Assembly: GCA_033296885.1 (NCBI GenBank)
Contig: MU863906.1
Coordinates: 186,001 to 250,000 of the forward strand
Direction: 5' to 3'
Length of the DNA stretch: 64,000 nt
DNA from: Triangularia verruculosa
Lineage: Eukaryota; Ascomycota; Sordariomycetes; Sordariales; Podosporaceae
Shown here: piece after piece, positions 19,914-30,670 of the stretch
Layout: each line of letters begins with the position of its first letter
How positions within the stretch are numbered: position 1 is the stretch's first letter
Position numbers and translations under genes: made by a program
Notes under the pieces: generated by a model
Told to the model about the DNA's origin: nothing
What the model saw: only the letters and a program-made list of their open reading frames with translations
Database searches by the model: none

Positions 19914-21475
19914 TTAAAGCCCGCTAGTCGCAGCCTTCCTTATCTGGTAAGCGGCATTGTTCGTCCACTCCGGAACCGTGCCCTTGATCCTCTCCTCATT
20001 CTGTCTTCTAAGCAGGATATCCTCATAGATATCCCGGTACACCTGCCCGTCCTCTGTCGTACGCGTCCACGTCTCATATCCTTTCCACGCCGCGGTCATG
20101 GCCTCGCTCGCGGTCCACGACACCTCCCGGTTCATCTTCAACAGCGCCCCCACCGCGTTCTTGAGCCCGGGCGTATAGTTGGTGTTGTTGAAACATCTTC
20201 TGACATCGGTGTCCGGCCGCGGGCAGCCATCAGAACACCCGGGCGTCTTCTTGGCTGCTTCGTCATCTTCCTCGCCTTCAAAGAGGTGAACACACTCGCA
20301 GACGGGGCACTCTTCTGGGTTGACCATCTTTCTACCTTTCATCATGTGGTAGAGGATTGCACCGACTGCGAAGAGGTCGTTGCCGGCGGTGTACGGTCTT
20401 TCAGCCTGTTTTGTTCCCTGTCAGTATCCCCTCATAATCCCGGTGATAGAGAGAAAAAACAAACCTTGTCGGTAGCAGGCGCATCCTTCCACCACGTCAC
20501 CAACCTCTTCCTCAAACTCCCCAACGCATTCAATTCCGCACCCCCATCCTTCTCCTTGTACCTCCCCAACTCCTGAATCCTCTCGGGCGCCACAACCGGC
20601 ACCTCCTCCGCTTTCCACTCCCCCCCGCTCACAACCGTCCCGCTCACGGCACAGTACCTAAAATCCCCCAGCTTAACCTGCCCATACGTCTCCGTTCCCC
20701 TAGGGTGCTGCAAGAAGATCTTGCTCGGGCGAATATCACGGTGCAAAATCGGCATCCAATCCTCATCCTTCCTATCCCTCTTCCAGCCCGCCTCCTTCTC
20801 GTCCACCGGCAAACTCGGTTTATTCACCACCCTCACCCTCCCCGCCCTCCCCCGCTGGCCCGGGTGATCAACGTAACCCGGACCGTACTGCTCCCGATCC
20901 AGCTCGACAACTCCATACGTCTCCCTCACGCCCTCGTGCAACCACTGCAGGGCCCGCAGCAAAGACGTGAGGACGTGCCAGCAGAAGGATTCAGGCATGA
21001 ACTCGCCCTTTGCCCTCATCGCAAGAGGGCCCAACTCCGATTCTGACTGCTCGAGGAAACTCTCTAGACTACCGCCATCGCAGAAATCCCACAGCAGTAA
21101 GACTTGCTTCACGAGGTACTTCTCAGAGTTGCCGCGTTGATCAGGGAGATCGGCAGGCAGGAAGTTGGCGACCTCGCCTCGCAAGGAGACGAGGTTTTCG
21201 TGGTTGAGGATGGCGGCTGCGGCGGCACCAGCGCCGCGCTTGACGAGCTCGTGGACGGGGGATTCGGAGGGCTGGTAGTATTCCCTCCAGGAGTGGCCCA
21301 AAAGGGGGAGGCCGTCGGATTTGCGGCGGATGAGGAAGCGGTCATTTCCCAAGGGCTTGATAAGTTGGTAGTCTGGGGAGGGGAGGTTGAGGAGGGACTT
21401 GTGGGCGGTGGTTTTGAAGATTTTGCGGGGGGGGTCGGGGGCGGGAGAGGCGGTGGCGCGGGAGCGTTTGGACAT
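19914..21475 (-). CDS. Protein kinase-like protein, probable pseudokinase
   Basis: Two exons, 21475-20465 and 20405-19914; the intron 20406-20464 (GTTTGT...ACAG) joins in phase 0 as ATDK-AERPYT. The product is 500 residues. Kinase hallmarks present are an alpha-C-like region, HRDIRPSKIFL at 245-255, KLGDFRYC at 268-275 and VVAPERI. Two catalytic elements are altered: the Asn five residues after the HRD Asp is Lys, and the metal-binding DFG is DFR. The Gly-rich loop is also not evident near residue 40. In known kinases these changes abolish or strongly reduce catalysis, so a scaffolding role is inferred. A Cys-rich insert (ECPVCECVHLFEGEED, then CSDGC) lies in the C-lobe and could bind metal. 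The upstream ATG-less stretch is excluded; the start at 21475 gives MSKRSRATASP. Confidence 0.86.
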
Positions 21476-22703
21476 TTTGGATGTTGAGTGTTGTGGTGGT
21501 GGGTAAAAGTGACGTGTGCGGTGTCCCAGAGTCAGGCTCACGAGAGGCTTCAAGGAGAGGTTAAGCCTGGGTGGAAAAGAGTTCGTGATGTTGAATTGAA
21601 TGGTGAAATATGTGATGGCGTAGAAGCTAGGGGCAGGAGAGCTTTGTTCTTTGTTCAGGGGGTTGCCTTCCCGATCCGGTATGTCAACATTGGCAACGCC
21701 CTACCACCCGCCCTTTGTTTCGCTATTTTCTGCTTAACAAGTCTTTATTGTTATAGCCTTGTGAAATCCACAATTGACCGGATTGGATGAAATGGACTTG
21801 CCACATTGTTTCCTCGATGCAAGCAGCTACTTGACACATTCAGGGGCTCCTGCCAGCTGTCCCTTGACGAACATTACCACAGCCCTCTATGGTGCACGCC
21901 GCGACATGTATGCAGCGTACAGCGGCATTCTCGTTGACACGGTTCAGGAGAACAAAGTGGTCAAAGACAAGAGGTAGCATTGGCTCAGCTTGAAATTCGG
22001 CCCTAGTGCCGGCCGGGATACGGCCCCACCCGGCTTCCAGAGCCAGAACCACTGCCGGTCCGGCTAGAGCCCGGGATAAGACAAAACCGGCCCGACTCGG
22101 GGTCGGCTTGTCTCGGCTCACCACCCTGCCGAGGAGATACGTTTTGTTGACATCGGGAAACAAAACGGAATCAATGTTGAAGCTTTTCGATCATCCTAGC
22201 TATTTTCTTGCTATCCTCCCTCTTGCTCCAGATTGACATTCCTGACCGAGTTTTACTTTTGGTCTATCTACCTAGACTTGACAAAACAGGGGCAAGCAGA
22301 ACAAAAAAAAACAATTAAAATGCAACATCCTCGTTTTCAAGTTCTGTTTTGTGCAAGTGTGTCGGTATTTTTGCGGAGACAGGTTGAAGAGAAACTAAGC
22401 TCCCATGACATGAATCTGCACCTTTTTCGAAAGATCGGAAGAGGGTCACAACGGAATTTCCAAAGCCAAGATTAACAGGCCATCTTTTGTTTTGAAGTAT
22501 TTGTTTTCCTTGTGATTGATAGCAACGACAAAACACACCACCAAAAATCTGCAGCCGAAAAGAAACAAAGTAGAGCAAAGCTGAAGCCAGCAATCATGGT
22601 AAGGTAGGTATGGTAGGTGTGTATTCCCATACAGAGGGTGTGTTGTAATGTTGTTTTGCCATTCTTGACTTGTGGTGGTGCTGTAGTCAAGTCGAACCGG
22701 CGT
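21476..22703. other. Intergenic region
   Basis: No supportable gene. It includes the promoter of the pseudokinase gene. A GGTAGGTATGGTAGG copy of the recurrent motif is at about 22603. Confidence 0.45.
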
Positions 22704-23414
22704 TTAGACATTGCGACGTCTCTTTCGGCGAGGCTGGGAGCTGCCAACGGCGCCGCTGCCTTCCGAGGGTTTATCGGTGGATAACTCGGGCTTGGAATCA
22801 TCGATGGGGCCTTCTGACTCGGCCTTGGGCTGCGAGTTTGGGCTGTTGTCTTGTGAACTGCTGTGATTTGAAAGTAAGAGTTTCGGTGGCCCGTGCTAGC
22901 TTTTTTTCTTCTTGTGCTGCTGGGTTTTTAATAGAATATCTCTCCCACCACCAATTTTATATAGGCAAACGGATCGACTGGGCGCTGAATAACATGAGTT
23001 TGAGGGGTGGGAGATGACGGGAAGTTGCATTTTCTGCCGAGGCTTGCCAAACCAGCATACTTTGGGCCTTCAGAGGGCTCTACCACACGTAAACCAGGCC
23101 TTTTTGATGTATTGGAAGTCGAGTATAGGTAGAAAAAAAAGCCAGCATGGGCCCCCGAAACTCTTGCTTTCAAACCACAGTGGTACCTTATCCACCGTGA
23201 TGAGGTCGGCCGTTTGATCATCAATTGGATCTTCCGGGACCGAGAAGAGCTGGCTAATGTCGAGGGGGGATCCCTGGGACGGACAAACAGAAGGGGAGAA
23301 GGTCGGTAATTGGGGGCTGTTTGGAGGTGTTTTGGTCGCCGCGAAATTTCCTCCATTGGGCAGTGAGCCTTGGGTAAATGAATAGAGGATTGAGGCGCTG
23401 GTGCAAACTAACAC
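22704..23414 (-). CDS. Possible gene with an inverted-repeat element as its intron
   Basis: The clearest part is the last exon, 22860-22704, which ends in SQPRRKRRRNV and a TAA stop. A preceding exon, about 23414-23179, carries SPLDISQLFSVPEDPIDDQT. Splicing GT at 23178 to CAG at 22861 joins the two in frame and removes almost exactly the 320-bp inverted-repeat element. No ATG is found in the upstream exon, so at least one more exon must exist, with GTGTTAG near 23407 a candidate acceptor. The product would be acidic, Ser/Pro-rich and end in a basic cluster like a nuclear localisation signal. A different 142-codon minus-strand frame (23356-22928) runs through the element and is an alternative reading. 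Confidence 0.33.
22861..23180. mobile_element. MITE-like element with about 46-bp terminal inverted repeats
   Basis: The sequence from 22861 (CTGTGATTTGAAAG...) matches the reverse complement of the sequence ending at 23180 (CTGTGGTTTGAAAG...) over about 46 bases. There are five mismatches, four of them transitions, followed by a T run of 7 versus 8. The interior is about 210 bp with no coding capacity. Only a 2-bp TG direct repeat flanks it, so the superfamily is unclear. A non-autonomous DNA element is the simplest reading. Confidence 0.6.
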
Positions 23415-23433
23415 CCTAAAGAAATTGACGCGT

Positions 23434-23754
23434 ATGCCGGTACTTTTTTTCCAAAGATCTCGGCGACTCTTATTTTCTACATGTGGTCGTGCCTATTTGA
23501 AGCTAACATCAGGTGAGGTGCCGAGACCGCTCAAGGTTAGAACAGGTGGCAACTCTAGACATCAGCGGAAGCCTCTTTTAACAAGGCGGTGGTCGGAACG
23601 CGAGAATATGAGGGCACTCTTAATCTATTTGCGAGGGAAGGTTGTCTCCGAGCTCTGTGAAACATGTTTGAAAGGGCTTGGAGCGTTTCTGGAGTGTGTG
23701 ATGATCGAAGGCCGATGTGCTAATTGCGCTTTGCTTCACCGAACTTGCCACTGA
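23434..23754 (+). pseudogene. Fragment of a Cys-rich zinc-finger-like gene (DUF3716-type)
   Basis: The last 45 codons contain ALLIYLRGKVVSELCETC, then GAFLEC and GRCANC before a TGA. This aligns with the gene at 38188: ALLMQTRGQLNKEKCYKC, then GPFAQC and GACGNC. The pattern C-x2-C-x5-G-x-F-x2-C...G-x-C-x2-C is the one I associate with the fungal DUF3716-type Cys-rich domain (name from memory). Here the unit stops before the final Cys-Ser-Phe-Arg part seen in the other copy, and the upstream 60 codons have no recognisable content. It is most likely a relic, though a short functional protein cannot be excluded. Confidence 0.4.
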
Positions 23755-24211
23755 GCACGAGATTGAAGACTGAGGAAGAGGATATTTAGATATGAGCTTT
23801 AGAGAACACAATGATATTGCTTTGGCTGAGTACTCTCTTTTGCCTGCCCGTGTATCTTGTGCGGATTGGGGCGACGGGCCTTGACGTCCAAGTACTCAGA
23901 GGACCGAGTTCTGTTGGGTGGCTGTTTGGAACAATGCACCTATGAACTGGAGCCAGTATGCGCCCTGGTGTCTCGCTCCTAGGTAAGGTATCTAAGGTAG
24001 GTATTTACAAGCCTGTGGCGATATCTTAGCGTGATCCCAGGATGGGAATAGTGGTTGAGCGGCTCACCTATGAAGGTCTGCTTTTTCATTGTGTTGCATT
24101 CGACTAATGGATACCATGGATAATACAGATTATCTTGATGAACAAAAGTGTATTACCGACACGGCACAGCTAACATCAAGGTTCATAGCTACGCATCAAC
24201 ACCAGACAGGC
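23755..24211. other. Intergenic region
   Basis: No gene seen. It contains the densest copy of the recurrent motif (GGTAAGGTATCTAAGGTAGGT at about 23981-24003). Confidence 0.45.
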
Positions 24212-24541
24212 CTATAGGCTGCCAGTCAGTTCGTGGTTATCCCAATATCTTGTCTTAGAAAAGCTTCTGCCTCTTCGAGTAGTTCTCTCCACCATGGTGG
24301 GTAGATAGTTATCGACGACGGGTTGGCTAGTGGTGGAAGAAATAACGTCGCTTCGGGCCCGTCCGGGCTACATGCACGTGGAGACCAAACGAAGTCAGCC
24401 GAGTTCACCGCGTTATCAAAAATGGGGAGCAATGGATGGAGTCCATACCTCTGCAAGCCTGTCCTTTATTTTTCCCATCCATACCGAGGAGTTCTTCCGA
24501 GGCAATTCGTAGTCCGAACCGCCTTGTTCCGGGTTCATCAT
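24212..24541 (-). CDS. Small two-exon protein, unknown function
   Basis: Exons 24541-24449 and 24367-24212. The intron 24368-24448 has a GTATGG donor, a GGCTGAC branch site and a CATGTAG acceptor, and joins in phase 0. The product is 82 residues starting MMNPEQGGSDYELPRKNS. It has a basic, Ser/Thr-rich C-terminal half (VERTTRRGRSFSKTRYWD) that resembles small phosphorylated fungal proteins in style. No signal peptide and no known domain. Without splicing each half hits a stop within 30 codons, so the phase agreement is the main support. More 5' exons are possible, since the frame is open upstream to about 24640. Confidence 0.48.
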
Positions 24542-25551
24542 CGATTCAAGGTTGCTCGCCGGGTGCAATCTGGGAATCTCAACGGAAACCCTACTGCGTG
24601 CCGACAAAGGCCCCCTGCGTGATCTCGACTCCCTGTCCACCTACGGCCACAACAATGACTTGCAGTATGGCTTGAAAGACGGCAAAACAAAGGTACCTAC
24701 ATAAGCTTTGCTGTGGCTAGACTTGAATCGTCTCATCCTCAATGACCGCCCTGCACTGTGTCGCCATGTTGGCAGACCATGCTTTCAGGTTGTTCTGTGG
24801 CATAGGAACTCAGGGGTAGAGAAAACAAATCGTGGTTGCCATGGAAACATGGAATGCGGGTTGAGATAAGCGGAAAAGGGACTAATCACTCCATGATAAG
24901 AAGCCTTTCTCAGAGTTATCATGATATCACCCATTTGCATCGTGTGCGAGGTTGGTGAAGCTAGATATCCTTTTCATTGCACCCATCACAATCCAGACGG
25001 TTTGCCAGAGACAAGTGCAGACCTTCGGTGCCAATCCACCATGTGCGAGTCCAGGGTTAGGGTAACTCAACTCCCTTCCCGCAGCATCACCCAACCCATC
25101 GCCACGAAGCAACTGATAACTCTAAAACTCTAACCGAGCCTCCAAATGCCGTCATAAAGCCACATCTCCATTTTGCCAACCACCGATATTTTCACTGCGG
25201 GTGCCGATCACAAAGGACTCCAAGATCTTGTTCGATCAATGACACTGTGTTGTTTTAGTGGAGTCAAAGACGTCATGACCGTCTCGATGAGCGAGTCGCC
25301 TCCTTCTGCGCCGCTCGAGAGTCTGTCCCGATGCCTCGGTTTAGTAGTTCGGTAGGAACGAGTTGAACAGGTATAAGAGACTATTCTCGTAGTTCTTGAG
25401 TAATTACATCTCAAACCGCAGAGTTACACCACATCCCATCATCTCATCTGATCTGATTCTTGTCTTGCTTGATCGACCTACGACTTACCCCTGATTCACT
25501 ACTACACCAATTACACACAGAAGTCAAAATCCCGCATAAAACCCCGTCACA
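24542..25551. other. Intergenic region upstream of the alcohol dehydrogenase gene
   Basis: No supportable gene. The last 150 bases are pyrimidine-rich and carry the presumed promoter and 5' UTR of the ADH gene. CCGAATCC-like or other specific operators were not recognised. Confidence 0.45.
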
Positions 25552-26634
25552 ATGAGCTACCCCGAAACCTTCACCGGCTTCTGCGTCGACTCTCCCAAGA
25601 CGTGGAACCAGTACCACCTCGCCAACCTCAAGCCGAAGCCATTCGGCGATAACGACGTCGACGTCCAGATCGAATGCTGCGGCGTTTGTGGCTCTGACGT
25701 CCACACCGTAACCGGCGGCTGGGGTGAATTCGAAGGTCCTCTCTGCGTCGGTCATGAAGTCGTCGGAAAGGCCGTCAACGTCGGCAAGGATGTGAAGGGC
25801 ATCAAGAAGGGCGACCGTGTCGGTGTCGGTGCTCAAGTCTGGTCTTGCCTCAAGTGCGACGTCTGCAAGTCAAAGAACGAAAACTACTGCCCGCACATGG
25901 TTGATACCTACAATGCCAACTACGAGGACGGGAGCCAAGCTCATGGCGGGTGGGCAAACTACATCCGGGCTCATGAGTATTTCACCTTCAAGATCCCCGA
26001 TGAGATTCCATCTGCGGAAGCGGCACCGTTGCTTTGCGCTGGTATCACAACATACTCGCCTCTTGTGAGGGCGGATATCGGGCCCGGCAAGGTGGTGGGC
26101 GTCATCGGCATTGGCGGTTTAGGTCATCTGGGTTTGCAATGGTCAAAGGCTCTGGGTGCCGAGACTTATGCGCTCACCCATTCCACCCACAAGGTTAACG
26201 ATGCAAAGAAGCTTGGAGCGAAGGACGTGATCGTTACCACCGAGGAAGGTTGGGCAGATAAGAACAAGTTCAAGTTCGATATGCTTCTCAACTGTGCTGA
26301 TGCGACGCACAAGTTCAACATGGCCGACTACTTTGGCACGTTGAAGGTTGGCGGCGAGTTCCACATGGTGGGCATTCCCAACGAGCCACTACCGGAGATG
26401 ACGGCGATGGCGTTTGTCCAGAACGGCGTCAAGTTGACGGGCAGCCACTTGGGCAACCACCAGGAAATGGAGGCTATGCTTAAGCTTGCGGCGGAGAAGG
26501 GCGTGCGGCCGATGGTGCAGACGGTGCAAATCTCGCAGGATGGCTGCAAGGAGGTAGTCGAGAAGGTCAGGGAGGGAAGCGTCAAGTACAGGTTTACTTT
26601 GACTGGATTTGACAAGGCCTTTGAAGGGAAGTAA
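25552..26634 (+). CDS. Zinc-dependent NADP(H) alcohol dehydrogenase, cinnamyl/ADH6-7 type
   Basis: Single exon, 360 residues, the usual length for the family. Catalytic zinc ligands are Cys46 (CGVCGSDVH) and His68 with Glu69 (CVGHEVVG). The structural zinc Cys are 99, 102, 105 and 113 (CLKCDVCKSKNENYC). The nucleotide fold shows GVIGIGGLGHLGLQW, and Ser/Thr/His residues (THSTHK) sit where an acidic residue would select NAD, pointing to NADP. Members reduce a wide range of aldehydes to alcohols in the cytosol. The start ATG follows a CAAA-like leader. Codon bias toward C-ending codons suggests good expression. Confidence 0.95.
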   Translation: MSYPETFTGFCVDSPKTWNQYHLANLKPKPFGDNDVDVQIECCGVCGSDVHTVTGGWGEFEGPLCVGHEVVGKAVNVGKDVKGIKKGDRVGVGAQVWSCLKCDVCKSKNENYCPHMVDTYNANYEDGSQAHGGWANYIRAHEYFTFKIPDEIPSAEAAPLLCAGITTYSPLVRADIGPGKVVGVIGIGGLGHLGLQWSKALGAETYALTHSTHKVNDAKKLGAKDVIVTTEEGWADKNKFKFDMLLNCADATHKFNMADYFGTLKVGGEFHMVGIPNEPLPEMTAMAFVQNGVKLTGSHLGNHQEMEAMLKLAAEKGVRPMVQTVQISQDGCKEVVEKVREGSVKYRFTLTGFDKAFEGK

Positions 26635-27360
26635 ATAGGTAAGATGGCGAGTCAAAAAGCATGTATTTATAGTGTAGCAGTACCTAGGTAGATGGCTGAT
26701 GGATGAACGGGGTGAATGATGAACGACTTACACCATCAGAGTCTATTGTGATTGGCCAATTACCTGCCCCACACATGTTGTTACCCCTCTTTGACATGGG
26801 CGTCGCAAGGGCGTCGCAAGGACTCTCGCACTCGACAATGGTAGGTGTTGTCGCCAGCAGGAGAGAATGATAAGCTTGATACGGCTGGAATGTGATCGAT
26901 GAAAGCGGCTGCTCTCCCGTGTCTCCTCGGTGAGATGCTGCTTCCAGAAAACAAAAGCGGGGTCATGATCAAGAACCGTCAACCGGGAATAGTGACAGGG
27001 GTCTGTGCCGGGTCCACGCGGGCGGGATGCAGTGGAGATGGCCCGGGCGTCTAACCAGGGTGTAGCCCACAGCAAGGGTTGCAATCAGCTTTGACGACAG
27101 CGGAATTTCAACTCTTTCTCTGTCCCTCTCCAGCTTTTTCATTGCTTCAGCGCGCGCCTATACTCGGGACCAAATATCTACAGATTCCAGCGAAGCGGTG
27201 GCTTGCCAGTCGACGTGACGCAGCTTGCGCATCTTGCGTATGCACGGATCTGCCGCAAAAAACAAGCCAATATTCTTGGTCGCGATCGAATGAGTACGCG
27301 CCGCGTTCAAAATACAGAGTCCCCAGCTGCGGCTACAGACACAGAGGTGAAAGCGCCAGC
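26635..27360. other. Intergenic region
   Basis: 3' flank of the ADH gene and promoter/5' UTR of the next gene. The frame of the next CDS is open upstream to 27079 but has no ATG before 27361. An ACCTAGGTAG copy of the recurrent motif lies near 26682. Confidence 0.45.
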
Positions 27361-29504
27361 ATGGACTACCTGTCGAGGATGTCGGACGTCGAGTCCGATT
27401 TTGCCATCATGGACGCAACTCCCTCCACTAACAGGATACGGCCAGGGATAGCAGGAACAGCACCAGCAGACGCCAAAGAAGGTCCAAGTGCGTTTCGGTC
27501 GCCCAGCTTATCCAAGACAAGATCCCTATCGGACGGTGGAGGCACGCCTAAACTCTCACCTTCGCCTTACATTGTCGAGGCCAACCGTCGGCAGAGCAAA
27601 GACGACATTGCCATCCGCGACAAAGACACCGACACTGCAGCCCTCCGACTGCCGCCATCAACCCCCATCCGAGCTGCATTCGCCCCGAGAGGTCTTTCTC
27701 TCCAGATGCCCCCGACTGACCCATCCTCGCCCGCCGCTCAACAACAACAAGCTGGCTACGTCAAGCAGGCCCCGCTCTCGCCCAAACTGGACCATTCACA
27801 CATCTATGCCTCACCCACCAATATTCTACCGCGTCGATCTCGCGGCCTTGACTTTTCCCGCGCCGCCACCAGCCTGCATCACTCCACCCTTGCCAACCAG
27901 CAAGACCCTGATTCTTCCCCCACCATCGGGTCTCGCGCCATGAACATTCCCACCCGCCGCAATGGCGACCAAGGCGGCATCGACCATCCCGCCTCCTCCC
28001 ACTGGGGTACCATGGGCAACCACCAGGAGCGCATGCAGATCTCGAGCTCTCTTGGGAGCACTAACCACGTGTTGTCCGACACCTCATCGGACTCCGATGA
28101 GGACGATTTTATGGACGAGGACATGGAGGAGGCCTACATCATGACACCCCAGGCTTCTAAGACGGGCATGGGCCATGTGGGCGGAGCCTCATCGGCGCCT
28201 TGGATGCCTGCATCGCCAGCCGTCAACAACTTTCTCAGCTTTCAACACCGCCAGCGACAGCGCAAACAGTCGAAAAAGAAAATGCGGGGACCTCTGGGCC
28301 TTGGGTTCCACTCGCCCGCAGCCTCCGGAGCGATCTCCAAGTCGCCCCCAAACAACCTGATCAACGCACGCGACCTGCCTCACACTAGGAGGGAGAGCAT
28401 TAGCTGGGCTGCGAATCAGTTGCATATTTCGGGCAATGAGAGCGATGGGCAGCTGGAGGGGCTTGACAGCCCGTCACGGCCGAGTATCGTACGGCGGGCT
28501 GTGACGAGGAGGGGAAATCTTCTTGTATGTTTGTTGTTGTATCGAGTCTAGCCTGTGTGTCTCAGCTAACCACCTTCTAGCCAAAAACAAAGGGCTTTGC
28601 CCGTATTCGCGCTGCCCTCGCGGAAGAAGTCGCCCCCGTCGAAACCGAGTTCCGCCGCGAAGCAGAAGTCGTACGACAAGTTCGTGAAAGCGACATGGAC
28701 CTCGAGCCTCGACTGCCACCTCCGATCTCGGCCGCAACGACAGCGTTGTCGAGTCCTAACCTAGATTCCCAAGTCCACCCTGACGAAATGATGCCCGATG
28801 ATGCGATGATAATCGAGGGGCCAGCCTCCAGCAACAACCCCGTTAATAACCCACTAGGCCTGTCCCCAGCAACCTTCAAGCTGCAGGTTCTCAAGAATTC
28901 CAAGGGGAAGATCTTCTGGGATACCTTCTCCGAAAGTAGTTCCAATGGCGCGGCACCGAGGACAACAACCCCGCCACCACCGACTTTTGTTACGCGGGCC
29001 TCCAGTTCAGGCCTGTCCCTCGACGATGTGAACATGGATTCGCCCAGCTCCAACGGAGCCCAAAGTCAAAACAGCCAGAACCCATTCGTGTTGCCTCAAA
29101 CAACGACGAGTAGCTCTGGCAATGGGACACCGCATGGCATCTCAGGTAATATACCGAGCGCGGCGGAGATCACCAGGAGGATCAACAGCAAGAGGAGGAG
29201 GGGGGATGACGACTTCGATCCAATCAGCATCAAGCGACGGGCGGTAAGCCCTGGGATGAGCGCGCATGGGTCACCAGTCCTGCAGAGTCCACTGCAGAGG
29301 GAGAGTGCGCCATGGGGGACGCTGAGCCTGGGACCTGCAATCACCCAGGGAGCGTCAAGGCCGGGGAGTGTGAGCGGCGACAACGGCGGGAGGGGAGCGG
29401 AAAGTGGGAATCTGATGGGAACACCTGCTGGAAGGAGGGGGAGGGTAGGGCTGCAGGGGATGGTGGATACTAATGATGGAATTACAAAGCTGAGTATTGA
29501 GTAG
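27361..29504 (+). CDS. Conserved-looking Ser/Pro-rich disordered protein, probably nuclear
   Basis: Exons 27361-28524 and 28581-29504; the intron 28525-28580 (GTATGT, CAGCTAACC branch, TTCTAG) joins in phase 0. The product is 695 residues. The first 330 are disordered and rich in Ser/Pro/Gln, with an acidic patch (SDSDEDDFMDEDMEE). Across the intron is an ordered segment, RPSIVRRAVTRRGNLLPKTK then FARIRAALAEEVAPVE, the most conserved-looking part. A second short ordered part is LQVLKNSKGKIFWDTFSE. A basic cluster (INSKRRRGDDDFDPISIKRR) could be a bipartite nuclear localisation signal. Many SP/TP sites suggest CDK or MAPK control. I do not recognise a named family; a transcriptional co-regulator is only a guess. 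Confidence 0.84.
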
Positions 29505-30670
29505 GGAAAGGGGAAAACGAAAGCGATACACACGACGAGCGGCATAACAGCATCATCCTGTCGCCGTCAGCACACGCACAACATATATACGCACGCACGC
29601 ACGCACGCAAACACGCAGCATTTTACTTGGAGTTCGGCAGTCATTCGCATTCGCATTTATTGGGACTGGAGGGGTGAAACGGGGTCGACAAACAATAACA
29701 CTACATATACACACACATTGGGACTTGGGGAAACGAAAGGGAAAACTATTTTCAAGCGGAATAAAAAAGGAGGTTTAGTTAGGAACGGTACATACGTTAT
29801 AACCGCATTTTGTTTCTTCGTTTCTCGGGAGAGTTGGTTGGGATTGGGAGGCCGGCGTTTTTCTTTTTTCTTTTTCTTTTTTTTTTGTTTCTTTGTCAAT
29901 GTTACTTTGTGTGAGAGCTATAAGGCTGCTCGGGAATTGTAAGCAAAAAAAGTGGCAGGGGGGCGAACATCGGACGTGACTGGAACTGGTGTGACAGTGG
30001 TACATAAAATAATTTTTGGTACATATATGTATATAAATACGTTCGGGGTCTATTGTCGACGATTGGTTGTTGACGGACCTGTCCTGTGTACAGTAACAGG
30101 TATATTGATAATGGATGGATGGATGGATGCAATCTTTTATGGCCATCCCGGACATGATATGAAGCCATACTCAAGGCCACTCAATGGGCCCACACCCGTA
30201 AATTGTGCCACTTTCAAGCCTGTACGTCGTCGTCGTGTTAGTTTGAGGAAGGCGTAATGACCTGTCTGTTCACTGTCCCTGGCTCCATTTCCGGTTTCCG
30301 GCTTGTGTCTTTGGATGATGGATAGACGATGATAAAGCATCCGGATTGATGGAACTTTTGTATATCCTCTTTTCTGGCTTTGTGGTTTTGAAGATGGAAA
30401 ACTCATGTTTTTGTAAGGTAAACGGTCAGGAAAACGAACATCTCCAGATTAAGACTATTCTCTGCCTGCCATATAGTATTCATCCTTTACTTGCATGGTT
30501 GGTATCATCGGTTGAAAATAGCTTTTTTCCCTACCATTAGATAAGTTGTCATTACTTTCGCCCCTTGCCTTTTGCTTTCCTCTCTCCCTTTGGTAAATAT
30601 CATATAGCCCAGTTCATACCATTATTATTTCATCCTCCTCTCCCCCTCTCCTGGCATGTGGCTCCTCCCA
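29505..30670. other. Intergenic region between convergent genes
   Basis: Holds a CGCA tetranucleotide run (about 29590-29610), a T-rich tract (about 29860-29890) and an ATGG repeat (about 30110-30130). No gene seen; probably two 3' UTRs. Confidence 0.5.
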
